Source: Capniomyces stellatus (lineage: Eukaryota > Kickxellomycota > Harpellomycetes > Harpellales > Legeriomycetaceae). Taken from it: DNA of 64,000 nucleotides. Location of the stretch: the NCBI GenBank assembly GCA_001661515.1, contig LUVW01000005.1, positions 1 through 64,000 on the forward strand, given 5' to 3'. Position numbers and translations under genes: made by a program. Below the pieces are notes generated by a model. That model was not told the DNA's origin. It saw only the letters and a list, made by a program, of their open reading frames with translations, and did no database searches. Every line of letters starts with the position of its first letter. Positions within the stretch are counted from its first letter, which is position 1. Below, in pieces: positions 1 through 11,120 of this stretch.

Positions 1-25
1 TTTTTTTTTTTTTTTTTTTTTTTTT
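1..25. repeat. Poly-T run at window edge
   Basis: The window opens with about 25 consecutive T. It may be a simple homopolymer or a contig-edge effect; nothing coding is attached to it. Confidence 0.8.
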
Positions 26-711
26 GTATACGAATTTGAATATCAATATGAATATATATTTTGGGCTACACTGTTTGTGTTGCTGTTGAAAACGCAATAC
101 TGTTGGCTATATCAGCCAAAAGTGGTTAGAATCATGGCTAACCTTTGTACCAATTCAAATTCATCAAATACTTGAAGAAAAAAAGCGCTGTTTTAAGTTT
201 ACTTACTTTAAAACCCCAAGTTTAGCTTTTATTAATGAAATTAGAGAATATTAGCAATTTTAAACAAATTTGGTTGAAATGCCAAATTCCTCACTCCTCG
301 TTTTATTGCATTTACAACTCCCATACTTTGGTAATTAATGCGCCTAATGCAGGTTTTCCGTCAGCCTTTAGCAACTTACTCGAACACATTTATTCACAAA
401 ATTAATCCGTGTGCTTCTTTTTTTTTATACCATTACTCGAGTTAAAACGGAAATTAATTTTCTACTCGACACCATTGGGCACCTCGTGCCCTAGATCTGT
501 GTGAGAAATATTAATTAATATAGCTAAAGTGTCCTATTTATTTGTTAATTTATTAGCTTTGATCATGATCTTTGACTTGCTTCTTTAGGTTTAATTAAGC
601 TGGCTGTCCAATGTTTTGAAATTAAAATGATAAACATGGCTTTTTATTTATCTAATTCTTTTGTTTGCAGGTGGTAATCTAGAATAACTCGACAAAAACA
701 ACTAAAAGATC

Positions 712-969
712 ATGCTTTTGCTGACAAACCGCCATTTAAATTTAGTAATAATACAACACAGTGACAAAAGAATAAATAATCAAACAGCAGCAGCCCAAAT
801 GTTTAAAGCCAAAATCATGAATAAAGTCTACAGGTTTATCGTCTACAGCTCCATATCTATGCTTGTTGTTATCCCTGACGACTTGAATGAAGCTAAACGT
901 AAACTACAAATCTATAAACCAAACAAACATTTACCAACCAGATTGTTAAAACGCTATAAGTTACAATAA
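712..969 (+). CDS. Possible small hypothetical protein (85 aa)
   Basis: This is an ATG-initiated open frame of 85 residues. It is basic at the C terminus (KRKLQIYKPNKHLP, RLLKRYK) and has one hydrophobic patch (VYRFIVYSSISMLVVI) that could be a single membrane segment. An internal methionine at the start of that patch gives an alternative start. A TTTGCAG acceptor-like site sits about 40 bp upstream. I do not recognise it. The surroundings are AT-rich intergenic DNA, so a chance open frame is quite possible. Confidence 0.2.
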   Translation: MLLLTNRHLNLVIIQHSDKRINNQTAAAQMFKAKIMNKVYRFIVYSSISMLVVIPDDLNEAKRKLQIYKPNKHLPTRLLKRYKLQ

Positions 970-1182
970 CTTGTTTCCCTTTTGCAAGTAGAAGTCATAA
1001 TGTTTTGTACATATTCTTGGTACAATTCGATATCAATAGCCTGTGTTATGGCTGCCTTGATCCTGGCGATCTGTGAGTAAATATTCGAGTGGAATTTAGG
1101 AATTTTTGTTATTGTCATGGTGTATACGGGAGACGTTATAAAACTACAGCCCATTTTGAATAATAATAAAAAGTACAGCCTT

Positions 1183-1319
1183 CAGTAGTAATAAAGCAAA
1201 AGTAGTAATAATAGCAATAATAGCAAAAGTAGTAATGATGCCAAAAGTAGTAATAATGCCAAAAGCAATAATAATGCCAAAAGTAATAATAGCAAAAGTA
1301 GTAATAATAGTAAAAGTGC
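1183..1319. repeat. Imperfect AGTAGTAATAATG-type microsatellite
   Basis: Short units of the type AAAAGTAGTAATAATGCC and AATAATAGC alternate over about 135 bp. Open frames on both strands across it are low-complexity by-products, not genes. Confidence 0.75.
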
Positions 1320-4274
1320 CACTCATTTGCTTCTTTAAAACCAGTTACAAAACTGCGAATGAGCTGCTACAATTGTGTGGTATAGCTCCAGTACACTGGT
1401 TGTACTGGCTAACCCCGCTCTCGCCTAAAGTATAACATGTTTCAAAGCTGTGGCTTATAAGATTGACCAGCCATCCAGTCACTGCTGCAGTTTTTAAATT
1501 CTTTCGTTCCAAGACTTGAAAATAAATAATTCATAGTTCAAAAAACAGCAGTAGCAAAAACATTTGTGTAGACTAAATCTTAACGGCCAGCAGATTACAT
1601 CCTTGGCATACTATGCTACCATACAATCTATACACTTGAAGATCACGCGTGTGTATATTTATAACCAGGCCGTACCATTCAGTGTTTGACCCAAACTCAT
1701 TTTATTTACCAGTCGCGCTCAATAAAAAAAGAGGCAATTAAATTGTTATGATTAGGTAAAAATGGGTGATATTGATGGTTATAACTTGGAATATTCACGA
1801 CACCGCAAAACATCAGAGCAAAAATGTGTCGAGTAGAGTGACTAGTACCAATGCACCCATACCTAATACAATCAATGAGTTTGTCGGTGGTGTAGTAAAG
1901 CGGCCGCAGGCAGGTAGTGTGAATAACACGATGTATTCTGTATTCTGCCAGCAAACTAGCACACACTAATATGTGTACATTGTTTTGTTGCAGCAGGTTG
2001 GTAGTAACATTGAATTTTTTTGAGTAAGTTGAGCTCACTGAGCGTTCCTTTAACTTTGCTCTACCTGACCCTAATAACAGAGTAGTCACCTGTATTTTTT
2101 TTTCTTTCTGGTTTGTGTTATAAGGCTACAGGCTTATACGACTCACAATTAGATGAATGGTAATATCAACGTGCGTGGATCTGAACGAGCTTGTATTCCA
2201 AGAGTCATTTCTCTGATCTATTTTGCTCAAAAAAACTTTGGTATAAAACCAAAACAAGTGTATGGCAACTTAATTGACACGTTGGGCTATTTTTAGCAAA
2301 TGTGGGCTTTTTATTGCCGAGTAAAGGAAATCTCCAAAACAATTAAAAAAAATAAAGCCAAGGTGATAAAAAAATAAAGCCAAGAGCAAAGAACACGACA
2401 ATCACCAAATTAATTATAGCAATGTCTATATTTCTTGCTAATTATGATTAAGGAAGCTCCTACATTAGCTGCAGACACTGTTTTGCTGATAATAGCAAAC
2501 CGTCATTGTACAAGTACGAGTTTTATTGGCCGAAAGTTCACTTCTCTCTCCCCCTCACTTGTACTGCGTCTAAAAAGACGGTATTGGAATTAAGTTGGGC
2601 AGTAAATGTCCTTTTTTTGGCCAGCTTTACATGTTTAATAGCACAATGATTGCGTTAACTAATGGTCTATTAATACAATGTTAAACACGATTTGGCTGTA
2701 ATGTTAGTTGTAAAAAAAAGTAAAAAGCAATAAATAAAAAAAAGCAAAATTAATTTAACCCCAATGGAATGTAGTGTTAAATGCTAAATTAAAAATAACC
2801 AAACAGTATGTAATTGGCCAGTAAGAGACAAATCAAAATTCAGTGTGATAAACAGCCAATGTGAAAAGGGGGGTAAAGTTTGTGATTCTATTGGTGTTAA
2901 TTTTAAAAGTAATTATACATTGATTATTAATAAAGCAACGCTTCATTACGCATATTTTTCCACTGCATTTTTATTTATTTATATTTTTTCTAAAGGAAAA
3001 AACGCATTGAAAACTCGATAGCAGTAGAATAAAGAAAAAGCAACTCGTATTGGTGGAGATAATGAATCAAAACTAAACAAACTCTTCTCAGTCAATGGAT
3101 GGAAAAGCGCAAAGAATGTTTTATAGAAACTTGTAAAAATAATCTAGAAAAGAGATAGAATATAATTAGAAATAGAAAAAAGGGAAGAAAAAAGAAAAAA
3201 AAGAGCTTAATCAGTGCGGGACTTTATTAAGCAAAATTACGGTTTTGCGATAGCTTGAGAAGAGTTTGGGAAATTAAGAGTATAATTAGCATCCCGCTCT
3301 TTTTTTCATTTCTTTTTCGTTTTTGCGCTTAAAGCAAGCCTTTTAAAACTCGATTTGATAAAAAAATTTTCTTGAAATATTAAAAGTTACTTTACTATTC
3401 TACAGATTTATATTGAGGTTTATTCCGTTCAACACTTTGGATGCAATCTATATAAAAGGAAAAGAGAATTCGCGTTTCTGGATACATAATTCTTTGAGCA
3501 CCAATTAAAACAGATTATAGAATTAAAATCTGCTGGTTTAGTTTCTACAGGCTGATAGAAAACGATTGTAATAGGTACAAAAACTATTTATTAAGGCTGT
3601 TTACCTTCTATGAAATCTAGTGGAAAATTTTTTAGCAAGGTTTTCAAACGTCAACTTAAGAAGGTCATATAAGCTTTGTAACTCGCTGGTATAAAGATTT
3701 TGGAGAACGAATTTTCATTTGGTCTTTGTAACTTTATATCCGAACTTTCAAGCCAAATTAAATTATAAAGAATAAAATTTTGTCTCTTGCCCTTCAATTA
3801 AAGCCAGCGACATAACATAAAAGAGAAAAAAAGCGAGCTTATCATATCGTTTCAATTGATTCTAGAATTTAGCGCCTTTTTGAACACCTATTTTTTTTTA
3901 TCAAGACCTGTAAGTAACTGAACAAATTTTAGAGGCTAAAACTTGAAGCGAACATCGTAATCTCAAAGAAATATATAATAGGGTAAGAGACGTTCACAAT
4001 TTTAAACTCAATAACACAAAGCAGCTTATTAAACGCGTAAAAACCCAAAAGTGGAAACCTTTATAATTACGCTTTACTTCAGCTCCAAACATTAACCAGT
4101 ATTTGACCCAGTATCAGCGGCTTCAACAGTGCTCTTACTCGACTGGCTATAATTATATATAATTTTAATCTCGAATCGCTTTTCTCTTTAGGCCAACAAC
4201 CGATATCTTACTATACTTTTACTTTATATAAACACACATAAATATACACACATATATATAATAGCATAGACAAA

Positions 4275-5317
4275 ATGAATCAAACCACAGATGATTTCCA
4301 ACAACATGCTCATGCTGGCAACTACCAGTCATACATGGCAGCGACAGCAGGATTTGGAGGAGCTGTAAGTAAACCCGTTTTAGCTTTGGCATTGCACTCA
4401 CATCATAACGTTTGGTTACGATCTTGGTATTTGAGATTGAGATTGATCCTTTGTTTTTTTGTTTCACCTTTACCTTTGCTTTGCGTTTTTTTATTTGTTG
4501 ACATTTGAAAGAGAAAAGAAACACGACTTTAGCGCCAGAAACATTATGCTCACTGCTGTATTTTATTTTATTTTTGATGGATAGGGGGCACAACAGTATC
4601 AATACCAAATGAATGATCCATCTGTGAACTTTGGGGGCCATTACTCTTCTGATATGGTAAAGCTATATTCTTGTTTTGTTTTGTTTTGTTTTGTTTTTTA
4701 TTTTGTTATAATCGGGTATTATTTAGCTGTGTTAGTTTGGTTTAGTTTGGTGTTTCCCCCAAACATAAACATTCTGTTGTGAATTAGAACACCATGTTGC
4801 GTATACTAAGCAGTAAGAAATTTTTTAAATGCTGATATAGGCTAATCAAGCAGGATCACAAATGCGAGGTAACCAGGCCAAGCTAAATGGAAACGCAATC
4901 CCAGGCCAACCTGGAATGAATATGGGAATCGGGGGATTTGAAGATCCATCAGCAGCAATGGCAGCAGCCAATCAGCCAAGGGAAGAGGAGCCAATGTATG
5001 TGAATGCCAAACAATACCATAGAATTTTAAAACGCAGAGAAGCACGGGCCCGTATGGCAGCAGAAAACAAAATGAATATAAAACGCAAGCCTTACTTGCA
5101 CGAGTCTCGCCACCGTCACGCTATGCGAAGACCTCGAGGACCTGGTGGGCGATTTTTGACTGCTGCTGAGATTGCTGAACTAGAAAAAAAGGGTGAGATG
5201 CCAACCAGCCCCTCCAAACCAACCCCTAAGGCTAGCACCGAATCTGGTGCTTCGGCTACAGATGCCTCTAAAGACAGCACTGCAGCCGCCACCGAATCTG
5301 AACCTATCACAGTCTAA
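4275..5317 (+). CDS. HAP2: CCAAT-binding factor subunit A (NF-YA/HAP2)
   Basis: Predicted subunit A of the heterotrimeric CCAAT-binding factor, a nuclear transcription activator. It joins an NF-YB/NF-YC histone-fold pair and inserts its own helix into the CCAAT minor groove. Exons by frame and GT/AG sites: 4275-4364, 4585-4656 and 4841-5317, both introns phase 0, giving 212 residues. The conserved core spans about residues 102-162. It starts EEPMYVNAKQYHRILKRR (subunit-interaction helix) and continues through KRKPYLHESRHRHAMRRPRG and GGRF (DNA-contact segment). The N terminus is Q/G/A-rich. The C-terminal tail is rich in Ser, Thr, Ala and Pro, with pyrimidine-rich codons. The third exon carries the whole core. 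The start is the first ATG after an AT-rich leader. Short for vertebrate NF-YA but normal for fungal HAP2-like proteins. Confidence 0.95.
4676..4697. repeat. (TTTTG)n in HAP2 intron 2
   Basis: Four to five copies of TTTTG lie inside the second intron of HAP2, just after the donor site. Confidence 0.7.
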
Positions 5318-6023
5318 ACAAAGTCCCTTTTTATTAGTATAATTATAAACTAAATGAACTCGATTTACTTATTTATTTCTAGTATATTTCAATCGTCTAC
5401 TCCAAGATCTAAAAACAATTGTTTCTATTTAATAATTTCTCCCTTAACTTTCTTGACTTTCTTTTCTTTTGTTCTTTCTTTTCTTTTTACTTTAAACCTT
5501 CTTTTCCTTGGCTCCATATAAATAAACATACTTTTACAACTTGTGACTGTACCGGTAACTAATATAAACTGGCCACGGCTTGAGCACAAGCCAACAACTA
5601 ATAGCAACCGTTTTTATCCTGGCCTGAACTACCAGAGTGTTATTATAAAGCTAGTTGGGTTTTGCCTTGGTCAAGTTATAACCAGATTTGCTTTTTACCT
5701 TCATTACTCAAAAGAGGTCGTTACAAAGTTGAACTGTGGAATAAAGTTATATTTACTAGAGATCAAACTATTTACAGCACATTATATATAGGTATATATG
5801 AAATACATTATAATTAAAATATTATAAATAAAATCAGACTAGGCAAGTTAACTAAAAGCTGCCAAAATAAAAATTTATACAAAAAAAAAAGGTTGCTAAT
5901 ACCAAATCAAAAAGTAAAAAAGAGTCGGCCAACATCAGAAAGTAATGTCAGCCACAGAACTATACAAACAGAGCTTAAAGTCTACATACTATATTTTATT
6001 TCTTTTTTGTTTAAAGGGAGAGT
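5318..6023. other. Intergenic, 3' ends of HAP2 and RRM gene
   Basis: This is the convergent interval between HAP2 and the RRM gene. The first 200 bp after HAP2 are T/C-rich, as expected for a 3' untranslated and polyadenylation region. I see no gene. Confidence 0.6.
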
Positions 6024-6458
6024 TTATTCATTGTTGTTGTATCTATCGTTGTTGTTGTATCCTCCACGTCCAGATCCTCCGCGTCCATATCCACCACGTC
6101 CAGATCCACCACGGTTGTAGCCATCATTGCCACCTTCGGCATCATTACGACGCCAGTTGTCGTTTGAACGGAATCCTCCTCCACGGGATGCACCACCACG
6201 ACCTGAGCTTCCACCTTCATTGACGCCGGCTACCTTGATGTTGCGTCCATCAAGCTCGGTGTCATTGGCACCTTCGATTGCTGAGGCAGCATCCTCAGCA
6301 GAGGAAAAGGTAACAAATCCAAACCCACGGGAGCGGCCGGACTCACGGTCTTGGATGACGACAGCGTCCTCAACTACACCAAAGGTGCCAAAGTATTCTC
6401 TAAGAACATCACCTGTTGTTCCCCATGAAAGCGATCCGACAAAGACTTTGGTAGACAT
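6024..6458 (-). CDS. Glycine-rich RNA-binding protein with one RRM
   Basis: This is a single-exon gene of 144 residues. Residues 3-80 form one RNA-recognition motif, with RNP2 as VFVGSL near the N terminus and RNP1 as RGFGFVTF at about residues 45-52. The rest is a Gly/Arg/Asn/Asp-rich tail with RGG- and YGRGGSGRGGY-type repeats, ending in polar NNN-rich sequence. The layout is that of small glycine-rich RNA-binding proteins (GRP7/CIRBP type), which act in RNA binding, chaperoning and stress responses. RGG repeats are typical arginine-methylation and RNA-contact sites. I chose the start at 6458 because the RRM begins three codons later. An in-frame upstream ATG at 6542 would add 28 unconserved residues. 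The exact function cannot be told from sequence. Confidence 0.92.
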   Translation of the reverse strand: MSTKVFVGSLSWGTTGDVLREYFGTFGVVEDAVVIQDRESGRSRGFGFVTFSSAEDAASAIEGANDTELDGRNIKVAGVNEGGSSGRGGASRGGGFRSNDNWRRNDAEGGNDGYNRGGSGRGGYGRGGSGRGGYNNNDRYNNNE

Positions 6459-8522
6459 TATTTTAGCAGACTTGTTTTGGTGCGTATAGCTGGAAGACTT
6501 GGAAAGTATATTTTCAAACTGAAGAAAAAAGAAACTGGACAAATGTTTTCGATTAATTTAATCAAAAGAAACCCTTTACTGATAGTAAAACCTTGACTCA
6601 AACTTGAGAAAGTAAAAAAGATTAAAACACAAATTGAATAGTTTGGTGTAGATTTTATTAGGCGAGCGCTATTTTCAGCTTATATATACTTTTTTTTTTT
6701 TACTTGTGGTTTTAACTATTAGTATTCTTTTGATTTAAAGTTGCTTGATAATTCAAATATAAAAATCAAATAATAAGTTGCTCCATACGGCTTTATTTTG
6801 AATTCAGACCTTTTCTTTTTCCTTTTCTTCTTTTTTATTTTCTTTGACTATTAGCTTCTGCTTTTTGACTATTAGCTTTCTAGTTCCAGTTCTAGTCTTT
6901 ATTGGTATGGTATGGTATGGTTTATAGTCTTGCATTTAATTCAATCCAAAATGGATTTGATAAATTTGGGTCGTTTGAAGTAGCCTAGAACCAATCCCAC
7001 GCTCAGTATGTCAAAGTTAATATTATTCTTGTTTTCATCTCGTGCTATTGGTATAACGGCTAAACTATTATACACGCATTTAAAATAATGTCTGATTGAA
7101 AAATCCTGCTATAAATAAATGGTGGCAAAGTGGGGTTGTACTTGATGGAAAAGTATAATGAGATGGATTTAATTATCCCATTATAACAAGCTTTGTTTTT
7201 GTTATTAGCTTATTTGTCTTGGATTTCATTTTCATCATTGTTTATATTGCTGCAGAAATTTTAAGATTCTTTTTTTTAATTCTTTTTTTTACCCCTCTCC
7301 TATTTATCCATTAAATTGTTGGTTTATTATTATTAAAATCGACAGGCGACTGGGATCATTTTATCACTTTTGCTCTGGTATTCAGCTTGGTTCAGTTTTC
7401 AAGCAAACCCAACCACACCTATACAACATTTGGATCAGCAACTATCAGCCCCCCAAACGCACTCAACCAAGACGTGCGTTTGGTAAAATGTGCACTTTAT
7501 TGCAGAAACCTGATCGGTGTTGTTCTGTAGAGTTTAGGAGCCTATTGGCCCACAGCTTGAGTTTGGCATGTACAGCTCTAGTATTGTGTGTGTTTAATGT
7601 CAATCTTGTTATTTCTCTTTTTATTATTACTGAGGTTGTCAACACTCTTTTTTTTAGACTTATATTTATAATTTCTTTATTCAGTAACTGGCCAAATACG
7701 TCAAAGCGTAACAAGCAAAATGCCTAAATGCTGGCTAACGTTGAAAATGCGCTGTTATGTTGTATTGTAGCACTTTTGAATGTCTGTAAACTTGCATATA
7801 CTGGCTGAGATAGTTGACCATGTATTTGTTTGAATATACGATACATTCTGATGTGTATACACAAAAGGTATAACATGGTCAAGACGTATGCTATTCAACC
7901 ACACATTTGCATAGAGTATAATCAAAACACAGCCGAATATAAATTTTAAAAAAAGCAACCGGTTTTGTTTTTTGTTGCTTTACCTACTATATGAGTAGAA
8001 ACCAACGCCAATGCTTGTTCTAATTTTAATAATGGGGCTGTATGCATTGAGTATTTGATTGTAGATCAAAATGTTGGTAGCCAGTTGTGAAGTCATATGT
8101 TGGATCAATTACATTATAACAGAATGGCGTTGGTTTGGAAAATTTATGAAAAAACAGTGGAACTAACAGTAACAGTAAAGTGGACGGCCGTTTTGGTTAA
8201 AAGGAGAGAATAATACATGTATTCTTAGATGCTTACGTAATATGAGCTGGGATAGGTGTGAGTTGGTTTGTAAAGCAAAGAAAAAACAAAAAAAACAAGA
8301 AACAAAAAACGCAGTCCAAATTACAATAAAACGATTCACCCAATTAATCAACAATTGAAGTTGGTCAAAACGAAAAAGAAAGAAAAAAAATATGAAACTG
8401 GTCAAAGGGAAAAATAAAGGATTCTTGATACAGTCAAGAGATGTATATTTATTCTCTAAAGTTGTTTGTAGAAAGCGATTGAAAGAAAGGTATTTTATTG
8501 AACAAGGAAACAGCACAAGAGT
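6459..8522. other. Divergent intergenic region, RRM gene to AARSD1
   Basis: About 2 kb lie between two divergent genes. A TATATATAAG on the minus strand at about 6680-6689 could be the TATA element of the RRM gene, some 225 bp upstream of its start. A short (GGTAT)n run lies near 6905. Open frames around 7.46-7.96 kb are short, hydrophobic and unlike any family I know. No RNA gene was recognised. Confidence 0.55.
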
Positions 8523-10281
8523 ATGGCAGCAGCAATAGTTTCAAAACCGGTGGGGTTACTGATGTGTCAAATAAGCCCATACACCAAGATCTTGGAAACA
8601 AGAATCCAGAGCTGTGTGAAAATCGAGAATAGTAAAAGCGCAGAGGAGGAGTATGAGGTGCTTTTAGAGGATACAAGTAAGTTGTACAGCGTGTGGAGCA
8701 TATGAGTAGAGGATTTCACTAGAGATTAGTTGCTAAACCAGCAACAACGAAAAGAGTGTAGTGAAACTTTTAAGGAGTTATTCTATGGAATTTGTTACTA
8801 AAGTAAAATGTGTATGGGCATTGATAAATGGTATTGATAGTATTATTTCCAGAGGGCGGAGGTCAGGTGAGTAAACAAGAGATATTGGAAAGAATACGAC
8901 TGTGAGAGAGTTTGTATATGTTGATATTGAAAAGGAAAAAAGGAAAAAGGAAAAAGGAAAAAGAAAAAGAAAAGAAAAGAAAAGAAAAGAAAAGAAATGA
9001 AAAGCGGTGTTAATAGGTATTAAACTGTGATATAATGTAGCCAGCAGACTTTGGGACAATTAATGATGTGCCAGTGACCAAAGTGTATAGGTCGGGGCTT
9101 AAGGCAGTGCATGTAGCGCCAAAGAAATTTGAGGTTGGAGAGACGGTAAACATAAAGGTAGATTACGAGCGTCGTTGGGATCACATGCAGCAGCATAGCG
9201 GTAAGTACAAGATATATATATGTATATAAGGGTAGTGAGGAGGAGGAAGTTTAGTTTAGTTGGGTTGGGTTGGGTTGGAGGTGAAAGGAGAAGAAGAGAG
9301 TAAGAGAATAAGAGAAAAGAGATAATAAATAGAGAAATAAAACGAGTAGGGCAACACTTGATTAGTGCAATGTTTGATGGGCATAAAATGGAGACAGTTT
9401 CGTGGGAATTGGGGAAAAACAAGAGTTATGTAGAGCTTAAGCTGGAGAAAGGGGAGAAGTTTGAAGAAAAGGTTTTAGAAGAGGTTGAGCGCAAGTGCAA
9501 TGAAGCGATTATGAAGGCGATTCCTGTTGAGGTTGAGACAACAGAGCTTTCAGACAGCGAAAGGCCAGAGTCGTTGCCCAAAGACTATGTAGGGGGAGTG
9601 GTGCGACAGGTAGTGATTCCATCGATAGACAAAAACCCGTGCTGCGGAACACACGTTACAAATCTGTCACATTTGTTGTGTGTAAAGTTGGGGCTGCATG
9701 AAAACGTGAGAGCTGGAAACATCAAAGTTCCGTTTTATGTAGGCGGCCGGGTGATCAAGGCGTTGGACTTTGCAATAGTAAACGAGAAAAAGCTGAGCAC
9801 GCTGCTGTCCGAGGCGCCCGAGAGACATGTGGATGCTGTGACCAGGCTGGGCCAGCAGCAGAAGGAAATGAACAGAACCATCAAAAACATGATCAAGGAA
9901 TTTGCCCTTAGCTCAGCCCAGCAGGTAATCGAATCTCTAAATCAGGGCAAAAAAGTCGTTTCTCTCCACTACGAAAACGGAAATTTGGACTATGTTTTCC
10001 TCATTGCCGGTGTTGTTGGCCCTGCTATCCAGAAAATCAAAGCCGCATCCCCAACTCCCTCCGACCACATTTCTCGTGCCCTTGTTGTCAGTGCCGGCTC
10101 TTCCAAGTCTGGTGGCCCAATAATGGTTGTTGGCGACGATGACCTGGTCAAGGCCTGCTCTGACTTGGTCTTGCTCTCTATTGATGGCGTCAAGGGTGGT
10201 GGTAAAGGTTCCCGCTGGCAAGGCAAGTCCTCCCACTGGAAAGGCCTCGATTCTCTCCACAAATCTCTCCAGTCTTTATAG
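8523..10281 (+). CDS. AARSD1: Alanyl-tRNA editing protein (AARSD1/AlaX type)
   Basis: Predicted free-standing trans-editing enzyme that hydrolyses mischarged Ser-tRNA(Ala); cytosolic in other eukaryotes. Exons: 8523-8676, 8841-8866, 9041-9200 and 9350-10281, joining in frame to 423 residues, close to animal AARSD1. The splice model is supported by homology-like blocks across each junction: VLLEDT then LFPEGGGQ, then a GTINDV segment, then YERRWDHMQQHSGQHLI. Zinc-ligand motifs are HxxxH (H112, H116) and CCGTHV with C211/C212 and H215. The C terminus has the GGGKGSRWQGK glycine-rich segment typical of AlaX-like and AlaRS C-terminal domains. Exon 2 is a 26-nt micro-exon. The intron after it holds a pure A/G tract. 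The coding strand changes from purine-rich to pyrimidine-rich near 9.9 kb. Confidence 0.95.
8935..9003 (+). repeat. Polypurine (GGAAAAA/GAAAA)n tract in AARSD1 intron 2
   Basis: Nearly 70 bp consist only of A and G on the plus strand, apart from one T near the end, in units of GGAAAAA and GAAAA. It lies inside the intron between exons 2 and 3 of AARSD1. Confidence 0.8.
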
Positions 10282-11035
10282 TTTTTATTACCCAATTTGC
10301 TTTCCACTTTTTTTTATTTCCAGTTAACATTTCATTTATCTCCTTTTTTTATTTTCCTACTTTTTTATTTGCCTTTTACCATTTACTCCAATTCAAATCT
10401 CCGGACTAAAATGTCCAATCACCCCGCATTAAACCAAATCGATCACATCAAACCAATCTGTTTTGTTGCCCTTTTTCATTATCCCTCAAATCGCTTGTTT
10501 ACTTTCCGCCATTTCTATTTCTTTTCAGCCAAAGACAATTCTTTATTTACCATTGTTTTTTTAAATTCCAATCTTCACTCGTTTTTTTTCATTTTATTCT
10601 ACTATCTTCTCAATTGTGCTCGTGCAAATCTAATCGATCCTTGGTTTTTTTTAATAATTTTTTTTTGTAATTTTTACCATATTTGCTTTGCTTTGCTTTG
10701 CTATAGACTTAATTAGTCAGCTAGTTCATACTCCACCACTAGGTAAGTGTTATTTTTATATCATTTGCGTTTTTTTATTTTATTTTATTTTTAAAAAAAT
10801 AGTCCTGTTAATGTTAAATCTTGAATCAAAGAAAAGTTCTCTTTTATTTTTCTTTGCTTTAGCTTTTATTGACCTGGTTCTGATAATCAAAATTATCTCT
10901 AGTTAATAAACATATCCCCACAGAATTTCTGATTCAATTATCTTCATTTATAGTAATTAGATCAGGCAGAAACCAATTCAAAAATAAGCACGATTTTAGT
11001 CTAATTTAGGAGACAAACAAACAAACAAACATCAA
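10282..11035. other. T-rich intergenic region and possible 5' UTR
   Basis: The stretch after AARSD1 is strongly T/C-rich, consistent with its 3' region. From about 10708 a non-coding stretch ends at a good donor (GTAAGTG at 10742). This could be an untranslated first exon of the gene whose presequence begins at 11036. A (CAAA)n run sits just before that ATG. Confidence 0.45.
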
Positions 11036-11120
11036 ATGTTTTCAGCAATCAGAAACTCTGTCCCAAAAACCTACCGCGCGGTCCCTCTCGCAAATGCCCT
11101 CAGATATCAAATGCGCTACG
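11036..11120 (+). pseudogene. Orphan first exon encoding a mitochondrial presequence
   Basis: ATG at 11036 opens 28 codons, MFSAIRNSVPKTYRAVPLAN onward to RYQMRY, ending at a consensus donor GTAAGC in phase 1. The peptide has five Arg, one Lys, no acidic residue and an amphipathic pattern, which is a classic matrix-targeting presequence. An AT-rich leader with a CAAACAAACAAAC stretch precedes the ATG, as in expressed genes here. I could not find a downstream exon that continues the frame in the next several kilobases; acceptors tested near 11.15, 11.21 and 11.66 kb run into stops. It may be the remnant of a mitochondrial-protein gene, a gene with a distant or tiny second exon, or sequence lost in assembly. 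The mature protein cannot be named. Confidence 0.4.

Larger units (their letters stand above)
26..4274. other. AT-rich intergenic region, no convincing gene
   Basis: Over 4 kb upstream of HAP2 contains only short open frames in strongly AT-rich sequence. Two are long enough to mention. The first, at 712-969 (+), starts with ATG, encodes 85 residues and has one hydrophobic stretch. The second, at 1706-2089 (-), encodes 127 residues, the longest open frame here. Neither resembles a family I know, and neither has convincing splice partners. A trinucleotide-like repeat lies near 1.2 kb. From about 2.1 to 4.2 kb I see only A- and T-rich intergenic sequence. A TATATAAA at about 4225-4232, some 45 bp before the HAP2 start, could be its TATA element or simply AT-rich sequence. 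Confidence 0.6.

Noticed and set aside
1706..2089. 127-residue minus-strand open frame
   Set aside because: No recognisable motif, no leader or TATA features of real genes here, and isolated in AT-rich intergenic DNA. It was left as a comment only.
10297..10716. 139-residue Phe/Leu-rich open frame after AARSD1
   Set aside because: Composition is that of a T-rich 3' flank; hydrophobic residues follow from TTT codons.
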